Notes: generated by a model not told the origin, from the sequence alone. A stretch of 64,000 nt of DNA from Halichoerus grypus (GCF_964656455.1 NC_135720.1:52106598-52170597), one strand, 5' to 3'; shown: positions 11,998 through 23,392, numbered from the stretch's first letter. Program-made: numbers and translations.

Positions 11998-13350
11998 CTT
12001 TATATACTAATCTCCATAATTTTAGTCTCCACAAAATTCCCTTCCAAAAATTCCCTTCTCACAAACCTTCTAAAACTTTACTTCTCACAACAACTTCTCA
12101 AACAATTTTACTTTTCACATTCAGATTTTGTCCTGAGTTTTCCCTCTTTAGGTAACCCAGCTAACTTTCCTTGCATATATAGTTGTTACCCTTATTATTT
12201 CCAGTAGTCTTAATTACCTTTATTAAAATTATTTACATCCGTCTATTTGTTCTTAGACTGCCCATAAAACTTAATAAGAAAGTTCTAAGGTTTTTTTTTT
12301 TCTTTTCTAACAAATTTTGCAATGGAGATAACATGAATTTATTTGACTTTCAATAAAGACAGGCAGAATAAAACCTTTACATTTAATGTTGCTAATTCTA
12401 AAGACATGTCCATTTTAATTAAACCAATAACCTTGAATTAGCCTTAATACTGAATATTTTCCAAGATCATGTGAACTTAAAAAACAGCTGGGTTAGTTTC
12501 CATCTTTCTCAGTTTTAGAATGCCCAGTTCTTACAAGTTCTTGCCTTTAAACCAACTAAATAGAGTTCTTTTACAAAATTAATTTTAGCAATAACATCCA
12601 GAGGTAGAGAAAATATCTCACATTTACAACATACATGGACACACAAATACACAAGATGCAAACAAAATCTTAACGGCCCAATTTCCAAATATCTGCCTTT
12701 CCCAACACAAATCTAATGGCAAGATGGTATTATAATTAATGGATGTGGCCAAGCAGTGTTGCCAAAAAAGACTGCCCAATTTTGAAGAATACAGCCCAAA
12801 GGCTTCATGTGGGGATGAAATTGTCATTTCCCATTTTCCAATTAGAACACAGCTTGTTTTATTCAAAAACACCAAAAGCTGCAGCAACAACAACAACAAA
12901 AAAATGAAGCCCAGAGTACCTCCGTGAACATCAGTTCCTCCCCAAAAGTTGGGGCTTCACAGACTGAACCAAATGGCTTCCTAGTCAAGCCTTTTCTTAG
13001 GAAAAGGAGGCTAAGAGAACCAAACCGCACTATTTGGAGGCAACCGAATGGGAGGAAGAAATCTGAGAGCCAAACCAAACAGAAGGAAGAAATAAGCTCA
13101 CATGCCATCACACATGAAATACTACTCACCAAGAGACATCTGTCCAAACTGAATCCAAGAAAACATTTCCTTGCCACAAAGGTTAAATTAGGTGCCGAAA
13201 GTCAAAGGTACCCAGTTGGGCTGGGGACCCAGGGACAGTCCCTAGGGCAAAGAACCTCGGCAGCTGCTTCGACTTGTCACCAGGCCCCCATCACCAACTG
13301 GGGGCCAACAAACCACCCACAGGCAGGCAAAGGACTCCTAGCTAGCTTGC
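11998..13350 (-). other. Provirus 5' internal region, unassigned
   Basis: Position between the 5' LTR and the RNase H-like piece corresponds to leader, gag and protease/reverse transcriptase. I could not match specific domains; it is AT-rich with many stops on both strands. Confidence 0.45.
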
Positions 13351-13356
13351 CAAAAC

Positions 13357-13605
13357 TGTAACAAAACCCAAGTTTGGCTGTCCAATGTGCAGCAAAGACA
13401 ATCAATGAGAATCAAGTAAGCAGCAGGAAAAGGGTTTACTAGAGAGGCAGCCAAATGAGAAGATGGGAGAACAAGCCTCAAATCCACCTCTCCGAAGGAG
13501 GAGAAAAATTTAAAGGCAAATGAAAAAGGTCTGGAGGGAAAGTTGCAGCTGTGCTTATTAGTCTGCAGCTGCAATTAGTCCCATTAACCCTTTGGTTTCT
13601 GGTGA
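13357..13605 (-). repeat. 5' LTR of the decayed provirus (approximate)
   Basis: The plus strand begins TGTAACAAAACCC and shares blocks such as 'ctgcaattagtcccattaac' with the copy at 9581-9826. The upper end may be truncated. Confidence 0.65.
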
Positions 13606-13689
13606 GTTTTGAAATTCTAAGAGATAATTCTGAATGCAATAATATCTTGATTTAATTTTTAAAAAATATGAGTACAGGTTAATAGCAAA

Positions 13690-13900
13690 GCTTCTATGCT
13701 CAGATGTAAATCCAAGTATAGCCTTTACTTGAAACCAAAAGTTCTGACACTTAACTAGCTGTATAACTTCTGCAACCTTGGATTCATCAACCCCAAAATG
13801 AGGATAGTAAGAATTAAATAAGATAAAGTATGTAGAAAGCACTTAGCATACTGCATGGCACAGAATAAGCATTCAGTAAATCTTATGTTATTACGATGAT
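13690..13900 (+). mobile_element. MIR relic
   Basis: Forward MIR order: 'cttaactagctgtataactt', 'ccaaaatgaggatagtaa', 'gcattcagtaaatctta'. Confidence 0.7.
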
Positions 13901-13984
13901 GTTCCTTAAATCTTAAATTTTCATAAATTATCGTACATGCATTGAATAAAATTCTATTTTAACCATTTAGAATGAGGTAGTTCT

Positions 13985-14186
13985 GGGTGCCTGGGTGGCT
14001 CAGTTGGTTAAGCGACTGCCTTTGGCTCAGGTCATGATCCTGGAGTCCCTGGATTGAGTCCCGCATCGGACTCCCTGCTCGGCAGGGAGTCTGCTTCTCC
14101 CTCTGACCCTCCCCCTTCTCACGCCCTCTCTCTCTTTCTCTCTCAAATAAATAAATAAAATCTTTTAATAAAATAAAATAAAATAA
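13985..14186 (+). mobile_element. Carnivore SINE, first of tandem pair
   Basis: Identical 14-base flanks AATGAGGTAGTTCT at 13971-13984 and 14187-14200. Confidence 0.95.
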
Positions 14187-14201
14187 AATGAGGTAGTTCT
14201 A

Positions 14202-14398
14202 GAGGCGCCTGGGTGGCTCAGTTGGTTAAGCAACTGCCTTTGGCTCAGGTCATGATCCTGGGGTCCTGGGATGGAGCCCGGCATCAGACTCCCTGCTCTG
14301 CAGAGAGCCTACTTCTCCTTCTCCCTCTGCCTGCCACTCCCCCTGCTTGTGCTCTTTCTCTATCAAATTAATTAATTTATTTATTTTTAAAAAATAAA
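14202..14398 (+). mobile_element. Carnivore SINE, second of tandem pair
   Basis: Lies directly after the middle target copy and is followed by the decayed third copy ATAAGGCAGTTCTA at 14399-14412. Confidence 0.95.
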
Positions 14399-14412
14399 AT
14401 AAGGCAGTTCTA

Positions 14413-14960
14413 TATGTATTAATATGTAATGACTTCCAAAATACACTAAACAAAACAAAAAAAAAGGTACAGGAGGATATGTATGTTACCACATTTTTTT
14501 TAAATATAGACGCTTATATATACACATACATGTTTTTTCATACACATAATGTCCCGAAGAATACATAAGAAACTAGTATTAGAGGTTGCCTCTAGGGAGG
14601 AAAACTAAGTGGCTAAGGGATAGGGGGTGGAACATTTTACCATATTTTTTCTTGTATCATTTGCTTTTATTACCTATTTCATAAATCAAAAAAAATAAAA
14701 TATATATTATGACCCAACCCTTACACTACCAAAATATTCCATTATATAGTAAGTGAATTATGCTAAACTTTGCAGAAGAACCTAAGGTGACTTAATCAGA
14801 GTTCTAGTATTAATTTCAACTCTATTGGTGGTAATAATTAAAGACTGATAAAGTTTTAGCTAGATAAGCCAATGAGAATCAATTTATTAAGACACAGAAG
14901 AAGGGGTGCTTGGAGATAAGAAAAAAAAACAAGTATGTGGAGGGAAAAGACAGTAAGAAT
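14413..14960. other. AT-rich intronic stretch
   Basis: Contains A-runs and 'tatatata' pieces; the wording near 14530-14690 may be an old L1 or short-repeat tail. No gene seen. Confidence 0.4.
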
Positions 14961-14964
14961 AACA

Positions 14965-15085
14965 TCATTCATTCATTCAGGAAATATACCTTAACCATCA
15001 GGCACCAAACACTGTGCCAAGTGCTGAGGAAACAAGACACCTGGTCCTTGCTTTTGAGTAGCCCGCAGTTTAATGGGAGTATATG
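14965..15085 (-). mobile_element. L2 relic
   Basis: Reverse L2 3' end: 'cattcattcattcaggaaat', 'aaacactgtgccaagtgctg', 'cttgcttttgagtagcccgc'. Confidence 0.65.
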
Positions 15086-15640
15086 AATATAGCAGCAAAA
15101 TCAGCACTCCTGAAGACTTAGTTACTCATAATATATGATCATTCACTCACGAACATGTAACGATTTGAATGAACGAATGGAGCAAGCCCAGTGACAAAAT
15201 ACACCCCACTGAAGCCTCTAGTGACTTGAACAAGAATTGTTTCCTCAGTCTGAGAATACTTGCACACTTGGGTTCCCAGAATCCCGAGAGCCAGCTTGGC
15301 CCGCAGAAGTCCGAGGTTTGGCTTTTAGATGCAGTTCCGGGTCACCGGTCTAGAAAGCAAGGAAGGCGCAAGTATAAGGGTCCCCAGTCCCCTATCCCAC
15401 ATTTGCATCCCTTCAGCCAGGCACTCCTACACCTGGGCTCACCTGGTGTTAACTCTAACAGCCTGAAGGGAACAAACTCTTAGTCGACCTCTGACCTCAA
15501 AATTAAAGTCGCCCTGGGTCAGCTGCCTCAAGGCTCAGGGCTCCTTCATGAGCAGCCAGACAAGGACAAGAGAGGCTGAAACTCCTCTCCAAGGGCCCCT
15601 AGCTCCTTAAATCGTGAAACCAGGAGGCAACTGGGAGAAA
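15086..15640. other. AFG1L intron start, unique sequence
   Basis: GC content rises toward exon 1. The plus-strand open frame at 15169-15483 matches nothing I know and is judged chance. Confidence 0.45.
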
Positions 15641-15720
15641 CAGAGTAGGGAGGGTGACTGACCGGAGACTTCCCCGGTCAGATGCAGTCGGCTCGGCCTA
15701 CTCATGGCACAGTCACTGAC

Positions 15721-15856
15721 CTTTCCAAAAGGTGTTTCCTGGGGCGGTGGCCGGAGGGGCGAGAGCAGCAGCCCAGGCCCCGCACCCAACACATCTCCCT
15801 CTCAGCCGGCTCTGCACTAAGCGCAGGGTAACCAAGGGCGACCAGGAGGCCGCCAT
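15721..15856 (-). CDS. AFG1L: AFG1L (LACE1) first coding exon, partial gene
   Basis: This exon encodes the N-terminus of AFG1-like ATPase, a mitochondrial AAA-family protein related to yeast Afg1 that helps degrade or export respiratory-chain subunits. The minus strand reads 45 codons plus one base, beginning MAASWSPLVTLR and ending NTFWK. The N-terminus, including the run RGRCVGCGAWAAALAP, is one I recognise from AFG1L. It has four arginines, one lysine and no acidic residue, as expected for a mitochondrial presequence. The ATPase Walker motifs lie in later exons, outside the window. The start is chosen because it is the first ATG, in a strong context (A at -3, G at +4). Exon end: AAAG followed by GTCAGT, a usable splice donor giving a phase 1 intron. 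Identity rests on remembered family sequence plus the conserved neighbour SNX3; no alignment was run. Confidence 0.92.
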
Positions 15857-15861
15857 CTTGA
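15848..15861 (-). promoter_or_regulatory. YY1-like element over AFG1L start codon
   Basis: The minus strand reads CAAGATGGCGGCC, matching the known YY1 element AAGATGGCGGC. It contains the start codon itself, so it is also the Kozak context. Such downstream YY1 sites occur in many housekeeping genes. Confidence 0.65.
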
Positions 15862-16160
15862 GCTCTGTACAAGGGAAGAAGAAAACTTTATTGAAACCCA
15901 AAAGAGAAACGGTGGCACAGACAAATGAAGCGGTGCTCACAGAAGGCTACGCCGGAGAGAACGAAAGAGAGCCAGAGGAAGAACGCGACCTCCACTAGCG
16001 ACAGAGCTGGCTAGACTCCGGGGCCCTTCCGTCCTTCCGGGTGCCTACAGCCGGAACTACGACTCCCGGCATGCAGTGCGGCAGCGCCGGGGCGCCGGAG
16101 GCGAAGGATGGGCACGGGAGGAGCGCAATCCTGCGCCGAGTGCCGGCCCACTTTCGCTGC
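15857..16160 (-). promoter_or_regulatory. AFG1L: AFG1L CpG-rich promoter and 5' UTR
   Basis: This GC-rich block upstream of the AFG1L start has frequent CpG (for example around 16070-16110, 'gcagcgccggggcgccgg') and no obvious TATA box near a plausible start. The stretch between the ATG and the ZNF143-like motif at 16056-16080 contains no upstream ATG on the minus strand. The transcription start cannot be placed from sequence alone. The CpG-rich zone continues into exon 1, to about 15640. Confidence 0.75.
16056..16080 (+). promoter_or_regulatory. ZNF143-type motif in AFG1L promoter
   Basis: The plus strand reads ACTACGACTCCCGGCATGCA then GTGCG, close to the known ZNF143/Staf promoter element (ACTACAA.TCCCA..ATGC). 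It lies about 200 bases upstream of the AFG1L ATG, a usual distance for this factor. Binding is inferred from the match only. Confidence 0.75.
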
Positions 16161-16301
16161 ACAGGATCCCGAAACGATTCGGGGAATTGTAACGTGATTA
16201 TGATATGTAGTCACGTAACCACCCCTGAGTCTTCTCGGTTTAAGTACCTGACCGAGATTTCGAGACCTAAATAAAATGCAGGTGACCCAGTGGGCACTCA
16301 T

Positions 16302-18140
16302 TTTTTAACGAAATATTGACGTTACCTACCTGGTCACACTCCCTAAATGGTAGCCCTAATTGTTTTGCCTCCAGCGTCCAACTCATCTTTGGCAGAGTAC
16401 CTGAAATGTGCTCCTTCCACTTTTACTTTCTATATTTGAATAGCATAAATCATTTCCAATATGGCATACATTCAAATGTTTTGAAAGAATTTGTAACTGT
16501 CATGGGAAAACCAATGACCCAAGATGGACAATTAGTGGATGGAGTGGCCATGGGATAGTGTATCCAAAAACGAATTTCTAAGTGGTTGCCCTAATTTGAT
16601 TAAACAAAAAATGTTTGAGTTATTATAGGTGCATTAAGAATACAAACTGCTGTCCAGAAGAGGCGGGCAATCCCCAGGAGGGATGAAAAAAGCAACAAAA
16701 GATTCTACCAGATGTTGTGGAATCAATGAAAGGAGAGCACTTTGGCTGGGAAATCAGGAAGGCCTTCTGGAAGCTTTACTTTTAACAGGAGATGAAGACC
16801 TTCCAAGAACAGGAAATAGAACTAAGGCAGGCAGGAAGAAAGTCTGAATTACAGGAAGGACAAAGCCACATTTCAGATGAGTGAAAATTAAAACAACTAC
16901 CCTAGAAAGCATTCCAGGAAGTTAAGCAGTTCGTCCACAATAGAAAATTCCAAAGAAACAGAAAAAGAGAGCATAGCATGGTATAATTTGGAGACTCTCT
17001 ACTGTCAAATTATTTATGAAAAATTTTTTTGATTGTATCTGTCAAAATAAGTCAATTTACACTATTTTCTATCTTTAATTCTATTGTCTGACATGACTAT
17101 TCCTCCATACTACAGTGAATGTTTATTTCATTTAATGTTATTAATTTGGGGTGTGACACCTTAAGAAAAACCTTTTGAAAAGATTGAACTATTCTTCCTT
17201 GACGTATATATTTATCACACTCAAGACTTTCAGAGATTATCTATGTGTCATTTTGTTTGCTTTGGGAAAATAGTTGCTTGCCTTGGTCAATGAAATTACT
17301 TTTTATTAGAGATTCCAACAGCTTAACAATTATGGAAGTGAAACAGCACTCAGACAGTTTAATGACAAATTGGCGGGAACATCTACAAGAAATTTTCACA
17401 TGGCTGTGCAAGTAAACAGAAACATGGCAAATGAACTTTATTGCGTGCCAGTATGAGGTAACTTAGATTACATTTGTTGTATTCAAGAGAATTCATTATG
17501 ACCAGAAGACTAATTAAGTAGCCATTGTAAACCATTTTATTAAAACATTAATCCTGTGTTCCTGCAGTTCCTGTAATTGCTAAAACAAATGAAAAAGCAA
17601 AAATAACCCTGAAAGTAATTTTTTAACATTATCAGAAAAAGTAATAGAAGTAAATCAGAAAACCAGAAAGCATTATCTTGTCCTTATTTTAAATACCTCC
17701 CTAGAGAAAATGCCAAGTACTTTTGGCATCTAATCTCAAGGACAAAACCAAATTGAAAGTATCAAGAGAAGGACAAATAAAGTAATGAAGGAAATGGGAA
17801 AGAAAGTGGTTTGGTCCATAGAAAACATACTATGGCAGAAGTCAGAAGTTATATTTGGGTTCTGATTTTGTCACTAAATTAACCTCTCCCTTTGTTTTCC
17901 TTTTCTATAAAATTAAGATAATGTCTATCCTGACTACCTTCCAAAGGTTTTGTGAGAATTAAATGAGATAATGTATATACACAAAGGGTTAATCAAATAT
18001 ACTTACAAACGGAAACTGAAAGGGGATAAGGTCAAAATCTAAAATAATGGGTCTAGGACAGCATGGATTCATGATATCCAAGAATTGTAAAAATAAGGGA
18101 TGTACTCTAAAGCTTGTAAAACGTAGGGAGAAATTTTAAT
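16302..18140. other. Intergenic stretch
   Basis: Mostly unique sequence. A MIR-like relic (plus) occupies about 17830-17990 ('gagaattaaatgagataatg'). The rest, including 17280-17640, has no recognised repeat or coding frame. Confidence 0.5.
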
Positions 18141-18187
18141 AAATAAAAGTTCTATCCATCAACAGATGAATGGGTAAAGAAGATGTG

Positions 18188-18189
<2 letters not shown>

Positions 18190-18231
<42 letters not shown>
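18190..18231. repeat. TA dinucleotide microsatellite in L1
   Basis: About twenty-one TA units at the place where this L1 normally has 'gtatatatatacaatgg'. Confidence 0.97.
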
Positions 18232-18234
<3 letters not shown>

Positions 18235-18682
18235 ATGGAATATTATGCAGCCATCAAAAAAAGAAATCTTGCCATTTGCAACAACATGGATGGAACTAGA
18301 GGGTATGGTATTATGCTAAGTGAAATAAGTCAATCAGAGAAAGACAATTATCATATGATCTCACTGATATGAGGAATTTAAGACACAAGACAGAGAATCA
18401 TAGGGGAAGGGAGGGAAAAATGAAACAAGATGAAACCAGAGAGGGAGACAAACCATAAGAGATTCTTAATCTCAGGAAACAAACTGAGGGTTGCTGGAGT
18501 GGAGGGGGGTGGGAGGGATGGGGTGGCTGGTTGATGGACATTGGGGAGGGTATGTGCTATGGTGAGCACTTTGTATTGTGTAAGACTGATGAATCACAGA
18601 CCTGTACCCCTGAAACAAATAATACATTATATGTTAATTTAAAAAATTTTTTTAAAATTAAAAAAATGAAATACTCAGATAA

Positions 18683-18720
18683 ATAAATAAATAAATAAAT
18701 AAATACATACATACCTACCT
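18683..18720. repeat. AAAT / CATA tail repeats of L1
   Basis: Repeated ATAA units pass into ACATACAT and ACCT units. Confidence 0.9.
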
Positions 18721-19234
18721 TTGGTAGACCAAAAAAAAAGTTCTACTGAAACTTAATACTTCAAGTGGCAAATTTATGACACTCATTAAAAGCAAAAAAA
18801 AAAAAATTAAATAGGATTTAAATAAATGAGATGATAATTCACAATAAATTTGGGTGATTTGGAATATCTAATTTTTTTCCAGCTCTAATACACTATAATT
18901 TTCCAACCCTAGGTTCATGAGGTTGCCATTTTAGAAAGTGCTTTTTAACCATGCAGAGACAGACTAGACTGCAGAGGAGCAGATAGAATAGGCCATTGGC
19001 ATGAACAAGCCAGGATACCATTTGCTAATACTGTTATTATTGTTCTTCTTTGACCATTTCCTTTGGGGGAACAGGATACCCTAATCCCTCATTCCCACTT
19101 CCACTACCCTATCTGTAGACCCTCCGTCATAGTAGATGGCAACTGGCCTTCCAGTTGTTCAGGCCATCTATCATAAGACAGTCATCCTCTTTCTCTCTCA
19201 TCCCACATCCAGTCCAACAGTGAATTTGTTGGCT

Positions 19235-20185
19235 TCACCTTAGAAAGTATTCAGAATCCCATCACTTTACACCATCAACATTGCCACCACCAATACTGGT
19301 CTAAGTCACCATCATCTCCCTGCTGGGTTGTTGCAGATGCCTTCCAACTTGTCTCTCTGCTTCCACTCTTGTCCCCTACAGTCCATTCTCCACACAGCAG
19401 CCAGATTTATGTTTTAAATGTTAAATTGAGGGGCGTCTGGGTAACACAAAGTCAGTTAAGCGTCCAACTCTTGGTTTCGGCTCAGGTAGTGATCTCAGGG
19501 TCCTGAGTCCAAGCCCCTCATTGGGGTCCACACTCTGCAAGGAATCTGCTTGAGATTCTCTCTTTCTCTCCCTCTGCTCCTCACCCCAAATAAATAAATA
19601 AATCTCTAAAATAAAATAAAATGTTAAGTTGAATCATGCCATTCCTGTGTTTAACATCCACTAGTGTCTTCCCCTGTCACTCAATTATTAAAACATCCTA
19701 CAAGGTGTCATGACTTGGCCCACAACTGGCTTTGTGATCTCATCTCATGCCACTCTTCCTTATCTTCCCTCAGTCCATCTACATTGGTTTTTTTGCTACT
19801 CCTGGAACTCACAAGTCTGCTTACCACCCCAAAGCTTTTGCAGTTCTTATGCCTTCTGCCTAGAATGCTGTCCTCCAAGAGATCTACTTAGTTCACGTTC
19901 GCATGTCCATACTTCCTTATATCTTCTCAGTTAAGGCCTTCCCTGGCTACCTATATAAAATTAGTCTCACCCAGCACTCCTTTTCCTCCCTCCCAGCTTT
20001 ATTTTCTCCACAACAGTTACCATCATGGCATAATACATATTTCACTAATTTATTAGTTGATTATCTGCTCTTCCCAGAATTTAAGCGCCATGTGGACAGG
20101 GATTTATGTCTGTTTTGTTTACTGCTGTAAAACCAAGGTTTAGGATAACACCTAGGTTAGTAAACAAGGTTTGTTGAATGACTGA
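19235..20185 (+). mobile_element. L2 relic, interrupted by SINE
   Basis: Long L2 match by order: 'gcagccagatttatgtttta', 'tgccttctgcctagaatgct', 'aggccttccctggctaccta', 'ccatgtggacagggatttat', 'gtttgttgaatgactgaatg'. The open frames at 19664-20130 come from it. Confidence 0.8.
19430..19618 (+). mobile_element. Carnivore tRNA-Lys SINE
   Basis: Flanked by AAATGTTAAATTGA (19416-19429) and AAATGTTAAGTTGA (19619-19632), inserted in the L2. Confidence 0.93.
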
Positions 20186-20247
20186 ATGAGAAGTCTTAGT
20201 AAAACTACAAAATGTATTGTTTCAGTCTCTACAAAAAAGCAAATAAC

Positions 20248-20420
20248 GGGCTCCTGGGTGGCTCAGTTGGTTAAGCGACTGCCTTCGGCTCAGGTCATGA
20301 TCCCGGAGTCCCGCATTGGGCTCCCTGCTCAGCAGGAGTCTGCTACTCCCTCTGACCCTCCCCCCACTCATGCTCTCTTACTCTTTCTCTCTCAAATAAA
20401 TTAATAAAATCTTTTTTTTT
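20248..20420 (+). mobile_element. Carnivore tRNA-Lys SINE
   Basis: Flanked by AAAAAAGCAAATAAC on both sides (ending 20247 and 20436). Confidence 0.94.
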
Positions 20421-20483
20421 AAAAAAAGCAAATAACTTGTTTCATGAAATCAGTTATATTCCTAATATTTCAAGCCCATTTTA

Positions 20484-20691
20484 TTTTGTTTTTAAAGATT
20501 TATCCATTTATTTTAGAGAAAGAGAGAGAGAGTGCGCAAGCAGGAAGGGGGCAGAGGGAGAGGAAGAGAGAATCTCAAGCAGACTCCCTGCTGAGAGTGG
20601 AGCCCAAGGCAGGGCTCGATCTCATGACTCTGAGATCACGACCTGAGCTGAAATCAAGATTCAGATGCTTAACCAAAGGAGCCACCCAATT
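20484..20691 (-). mobile_element. Carnivore SINE, older type
   Basis: Reverse copy; flanks GCCCATTTTA at 20474-20483 and near 20692-20702. Confidence 0.9.
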
Positions 20692-20702
20692 GGCCCATTT
20701 TA

Positions 20703-21061
20703 AAGATTAAAAACACCATCAAACTCAGTATCACAGAAGTGGAATACAATCAAAGGGCACTTATTTTCCACTTATTTATTCATTGACTTGTCATTACACA
20801 TGACTCCTCATAATTACTGTGCCTCATAATTATAGGTTCTTCTAATTTAACAAAGAAATACTTCAGAGCTACAAGAAACAATATGGTTCATTCAAAGACA
20901 CATAAGGTACGATTTAAAACTATAACAATTCATTTTGTAAAGTAAAATCAAATATCTAGCTTTTAAATTCCAACATTTGTATTTAAAGATTCTGAACCAA
21001 AAATATAATTTAAGTTACTTAATTTCCACAAACTAATTAAAAATGGTTAAGTGCCTCATTA
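20703..21061. other. Intergenic stretch without recognised features
   Basis: AT-rich unique sequence; no gene seen. Confidence 0.45.
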
Positions 21062-21076
21062 ACTATGGAAACTTCT

Positions 21077-21264
21077 AAAGATTTTATTTATTTATTTGAC
21101 AGAGAGAGACACAACCAGAGAGGGAACACAAGCAGGGGGAGTGGGAGAGGGAGAGGTGGCTTCCCACTGAGCGGGGAGCCGGATGGGGGGCTTGATCCCA
21201 GGACCCTGGGATCATGACCTGAGCCGAAGGCAGATACTTAATGACTGAGCCACCCAGGCGCCCC
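21077..21264 (-). mobile_element. Carnivore SINE, young
   Basis: Exact duplication ACTATGGAAACTTCT at 21062-21076 and 21265-21279. Confidence 0.95.
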
Positions 21265-21281
21265 ACTATGGAAACTTCTAA

Positions 21282-21929
21282 ACAAGATACACCTACTTCA
21301 GTAACATGAATTTACATGAAGTATAAATTTTGTTGCAAGAAGTGTATTCCTTCTAATAAGTAAGAATTATATATTTGCTAACTTTCCAACTAAAGTTACC
21401 ATTTTTTTCCTTTACTGAAACATTGTTTAACCTGTAACTAGGGACTGCCCAAAGACAAAATATTTGGAAGTCAAGTCCCATGCTCAAATCTTTATTTACT
21501 TTCACCTTATTCTCAACAACAGATTAAAAATAACTGGTTGTGTTTGTCTTTCAGTTTTTAATATCCTTTACTGGGCTATTCTTTCTTTTCTTTTCTTTTT
21601 TAATTTGAACCACATTGGTTATCATTGCTTATATCAAGAGTTTATAACTTTTTATTGCTAAAGAGTATTACATTGCATGAATGTAAAAAAATAATAATAA
21701 TAATTTGAACCACAGGACAACACGTCTGTATTTACCTGTATTTTTCCTCCTTAAATGTTCTTTACCCAACCTTTGGGGGGGGGGGTGGGGGAGTTGAAGC
21801 TTTCCTTATATAATTTCTCCACATGCCCTCTCTGCCATCTTCTTTTTTAAAAGAGCAGTGACCCCCAACCAATTCTAACCCCCCAACCTCATATGCAAAT
21901 TTGTAATCTGGCAGCCACCTTCAATTAGT
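21282..21929. other. Intergenic stretch
   Basis: Unique, with a G-run at about 21774-21785 and an ATA triplet run near 21692. No gene seen. Confidence 0.45.
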
Positions 21930-22260
21930 TTCTGTTACTCATCACTCACATCCAGTCTTTCACCAGATACACCTGAATCCTATCATCTCAATATGGCATA
22001 AACCCATCCATTATCATTGGGTCTTCCTCCTGTCTTTCCAAGGCTAAATGTAGTCACCTCCTAACTGGCTACATCTCTCTCCTCCACTCCAACCTGCTGT
22101 CAGATTTGTTTCCAAAAATATGACCTATCTGACCACATCCCATTACAGATTCTAAATTTGCTATGCCTTCTTACTGTCTACAGAATTAAATACAATTTCT
22201 TTATTATAAGCCTTTAGAAAATCAAGCTCTGGCTCCTACCTATCATTTTCTCCTATCAGT
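21930..22260 (+). mobile_element. L2 relic
   Basis: L2 wording: 'tcctaactggctacatctct', 'ctaaatttgctatgccttct'. Confidence 0.55.
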
Positions 22261-22572
22261 CAAATGATTTAGATTCAGAAAACCAGAAAACAGGTCGTGA
22301 GTGATTTACCAAATATCTTATTTATTTTCACGAAACTTTATATACATATTATTTTGGAAAAACTGGAAAACTGATCCCATCCCCCAACTCCCTACCCCCT
22401 TTATTTCCTAAGTGCGTTCTGGTGCTTTTTGTAATTAGAAAAAAAAATCATATTAATAAAAATAATTACAAAAATAATTTACCAAAAAAATTTGAAGTTG
22501 AATACTTCCAGGGCAACTCCAAGGATGTTCCAGATTTAATACTGCATATATACTCAGTATTCATCATTACAA

Positions 22573-22600
22573 ACACACACACACACACACAAAAAAAAAA
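22573..22600. repeat. CA microsatellite with A-run
   Basis: About nine CA units followed by ten A. Confidence 0.95.
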
Positions 22601-23160
22601 CAAAACCAAAACTTCATATAAATGGATATCCAGACTTAATGAGAAAAAAAAAAAACGACTTATCCACAATGACACAGGTACTACTCCTTTTTGAAGTAAA
22701 TTGAGTAGTAATAGGAGCTAATACCTTGTCTATTCAATGAGATAGTTCTTCAAATAGCCCTTAAATCGGATCATGCTACATAGAATTTTGATTCACACTT
22801 AGTGATGGTCAAAACAATCTAGTTTTGTCAGTTGGTTAGTTGGTTGATGCAATGCATCCAGGCAATCAAATAGACTGGATGTTTTTCAGTTCTATAGACC
22901 GCTTATTCAGAGGAATTTAAGTTGGCCGAAAATGCAACCAGCGTTTGAAACTCAAAGATGCAATCATAAAACTGTATGAACTCATTTGTTTAAATCAGTA
23001 TTTGTACTTGCACCAGGTGATTAGTCTCAAAATTGGCCATGATTTGGCCTAGACTTCAAAAGAATCAGCTGGGTTTGGTTTTGTTTTCAACTGGACATCT
23101 TGGGGAGATTACTTGGATAAGTTTTAAATCAAGGTGAGTTTTATTTATCCAACTTTACTG
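22601..23160. other. Intergenic stretch without recognised features
   Basis: Unique sequence including 'ttggttagttggttgatgca'; no gene or clear repeat. Confidence 0.45.
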
Positions 23161-23170
23161 ACAACAGAGA

Positions 23171-23382
23171 AGTTGGTTTTTTTTTTTTTAAGGATTTTAT
23201 TTACTTATTTATTTGAAAGAGACATAAAGAGAGCAGGGGAAGGGGCAAAGGGAGAGGGACATGCAGACCGTGCACTGAGCGTGGAGCCTGAACATGGGGC
23301 TCAATCTCACAACCCGGAGATCACTACCTGAGCCGAAATCAAGAGTCAGGCGCTTAACCAACTGAATCAGCCAGGCGCCCCA
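23171..23382 (-). mobile_element. Carnivore SINE, older type
   Basis: Reverse copy; flanks ACAACAGAGA at 23161-23170 and 23383-23392. Confidence 0.92.
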
Positions 23383-23392
23383 ACAACAGAGA

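Larger units (their letters stand above)
9581..13605 (-). mobile_element. Decayed gammaretrovirus-like endogenous provirus
   Basis: Two related direct repeats at 9581-9826 and 13357-13605 look like LTRs, agreeing at roughly four bases in five by eye. Between them, minus-strand fragments resemble retroviral pol in the expected order: an RNase H-like piece near 11560-11740, then integrase-like pieces near 10670-10890 and 10302-10580, the latter with a GLSPYEMLYG motif typical of gammaretrovirus-like integrase ends. A SINE at 10808-10997 splits the integrase part. Frames are broken by stops and shifts. No envelope region was recognised and gag is not identifiable, so the element (about 4 kb) is heavily deleted and cannot encode working proteins. 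The plus-strand open frame at 11761-12207 is an antisense shadow. Confidence 0.8.
1..15720 (-). other. AFG1L: AFG1L intron 1, 5' part
   Basis: This interval runs downstream of the AFG1L exon 1 donor on the minus strand. No exon 2 candidate was recognised in the minus-strand frames, so the intron probably continues past the left edge. It contains L1, SINE, MIR and L2 copies and a decayed endogenous retrovirus, listed separately. Confidence 0.75.
18155..18735 (+). mobile_element. L1 3' end, 5' truncated
   Basis: Carnivore L1 end: 'tccatcaacagatgaatggg', 'gccatttgcaacaacatgga', 'ccataagagattcttaatct', then an A-rich tail with ATAA/CATA units. Flanks AAAAGTTCTA near 18145-18154 and 18736-18745 are a duplication. 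Confidence 0.9.

Noticed and set aside
11761..12207. Longest plus-strand frame in the window (148 residues)
   Set aside because: It lies antisense inside the decayed provirus, has no recognisable domain and uses no ATG start; judged a chance frame.
16011..16301. Minus-strand frame of 96 residues upstream of AFG1L
   Set aside because: Lies in the promoter, in GC-rich sequence, and overlaps the ZNF143-type motif; no known protein is recognised.
18190..18231. TA run as a possible origin or structural element
   Set aside because: It sits where this L1 family normally has a short TA stretch; simple microsatellite expansion.
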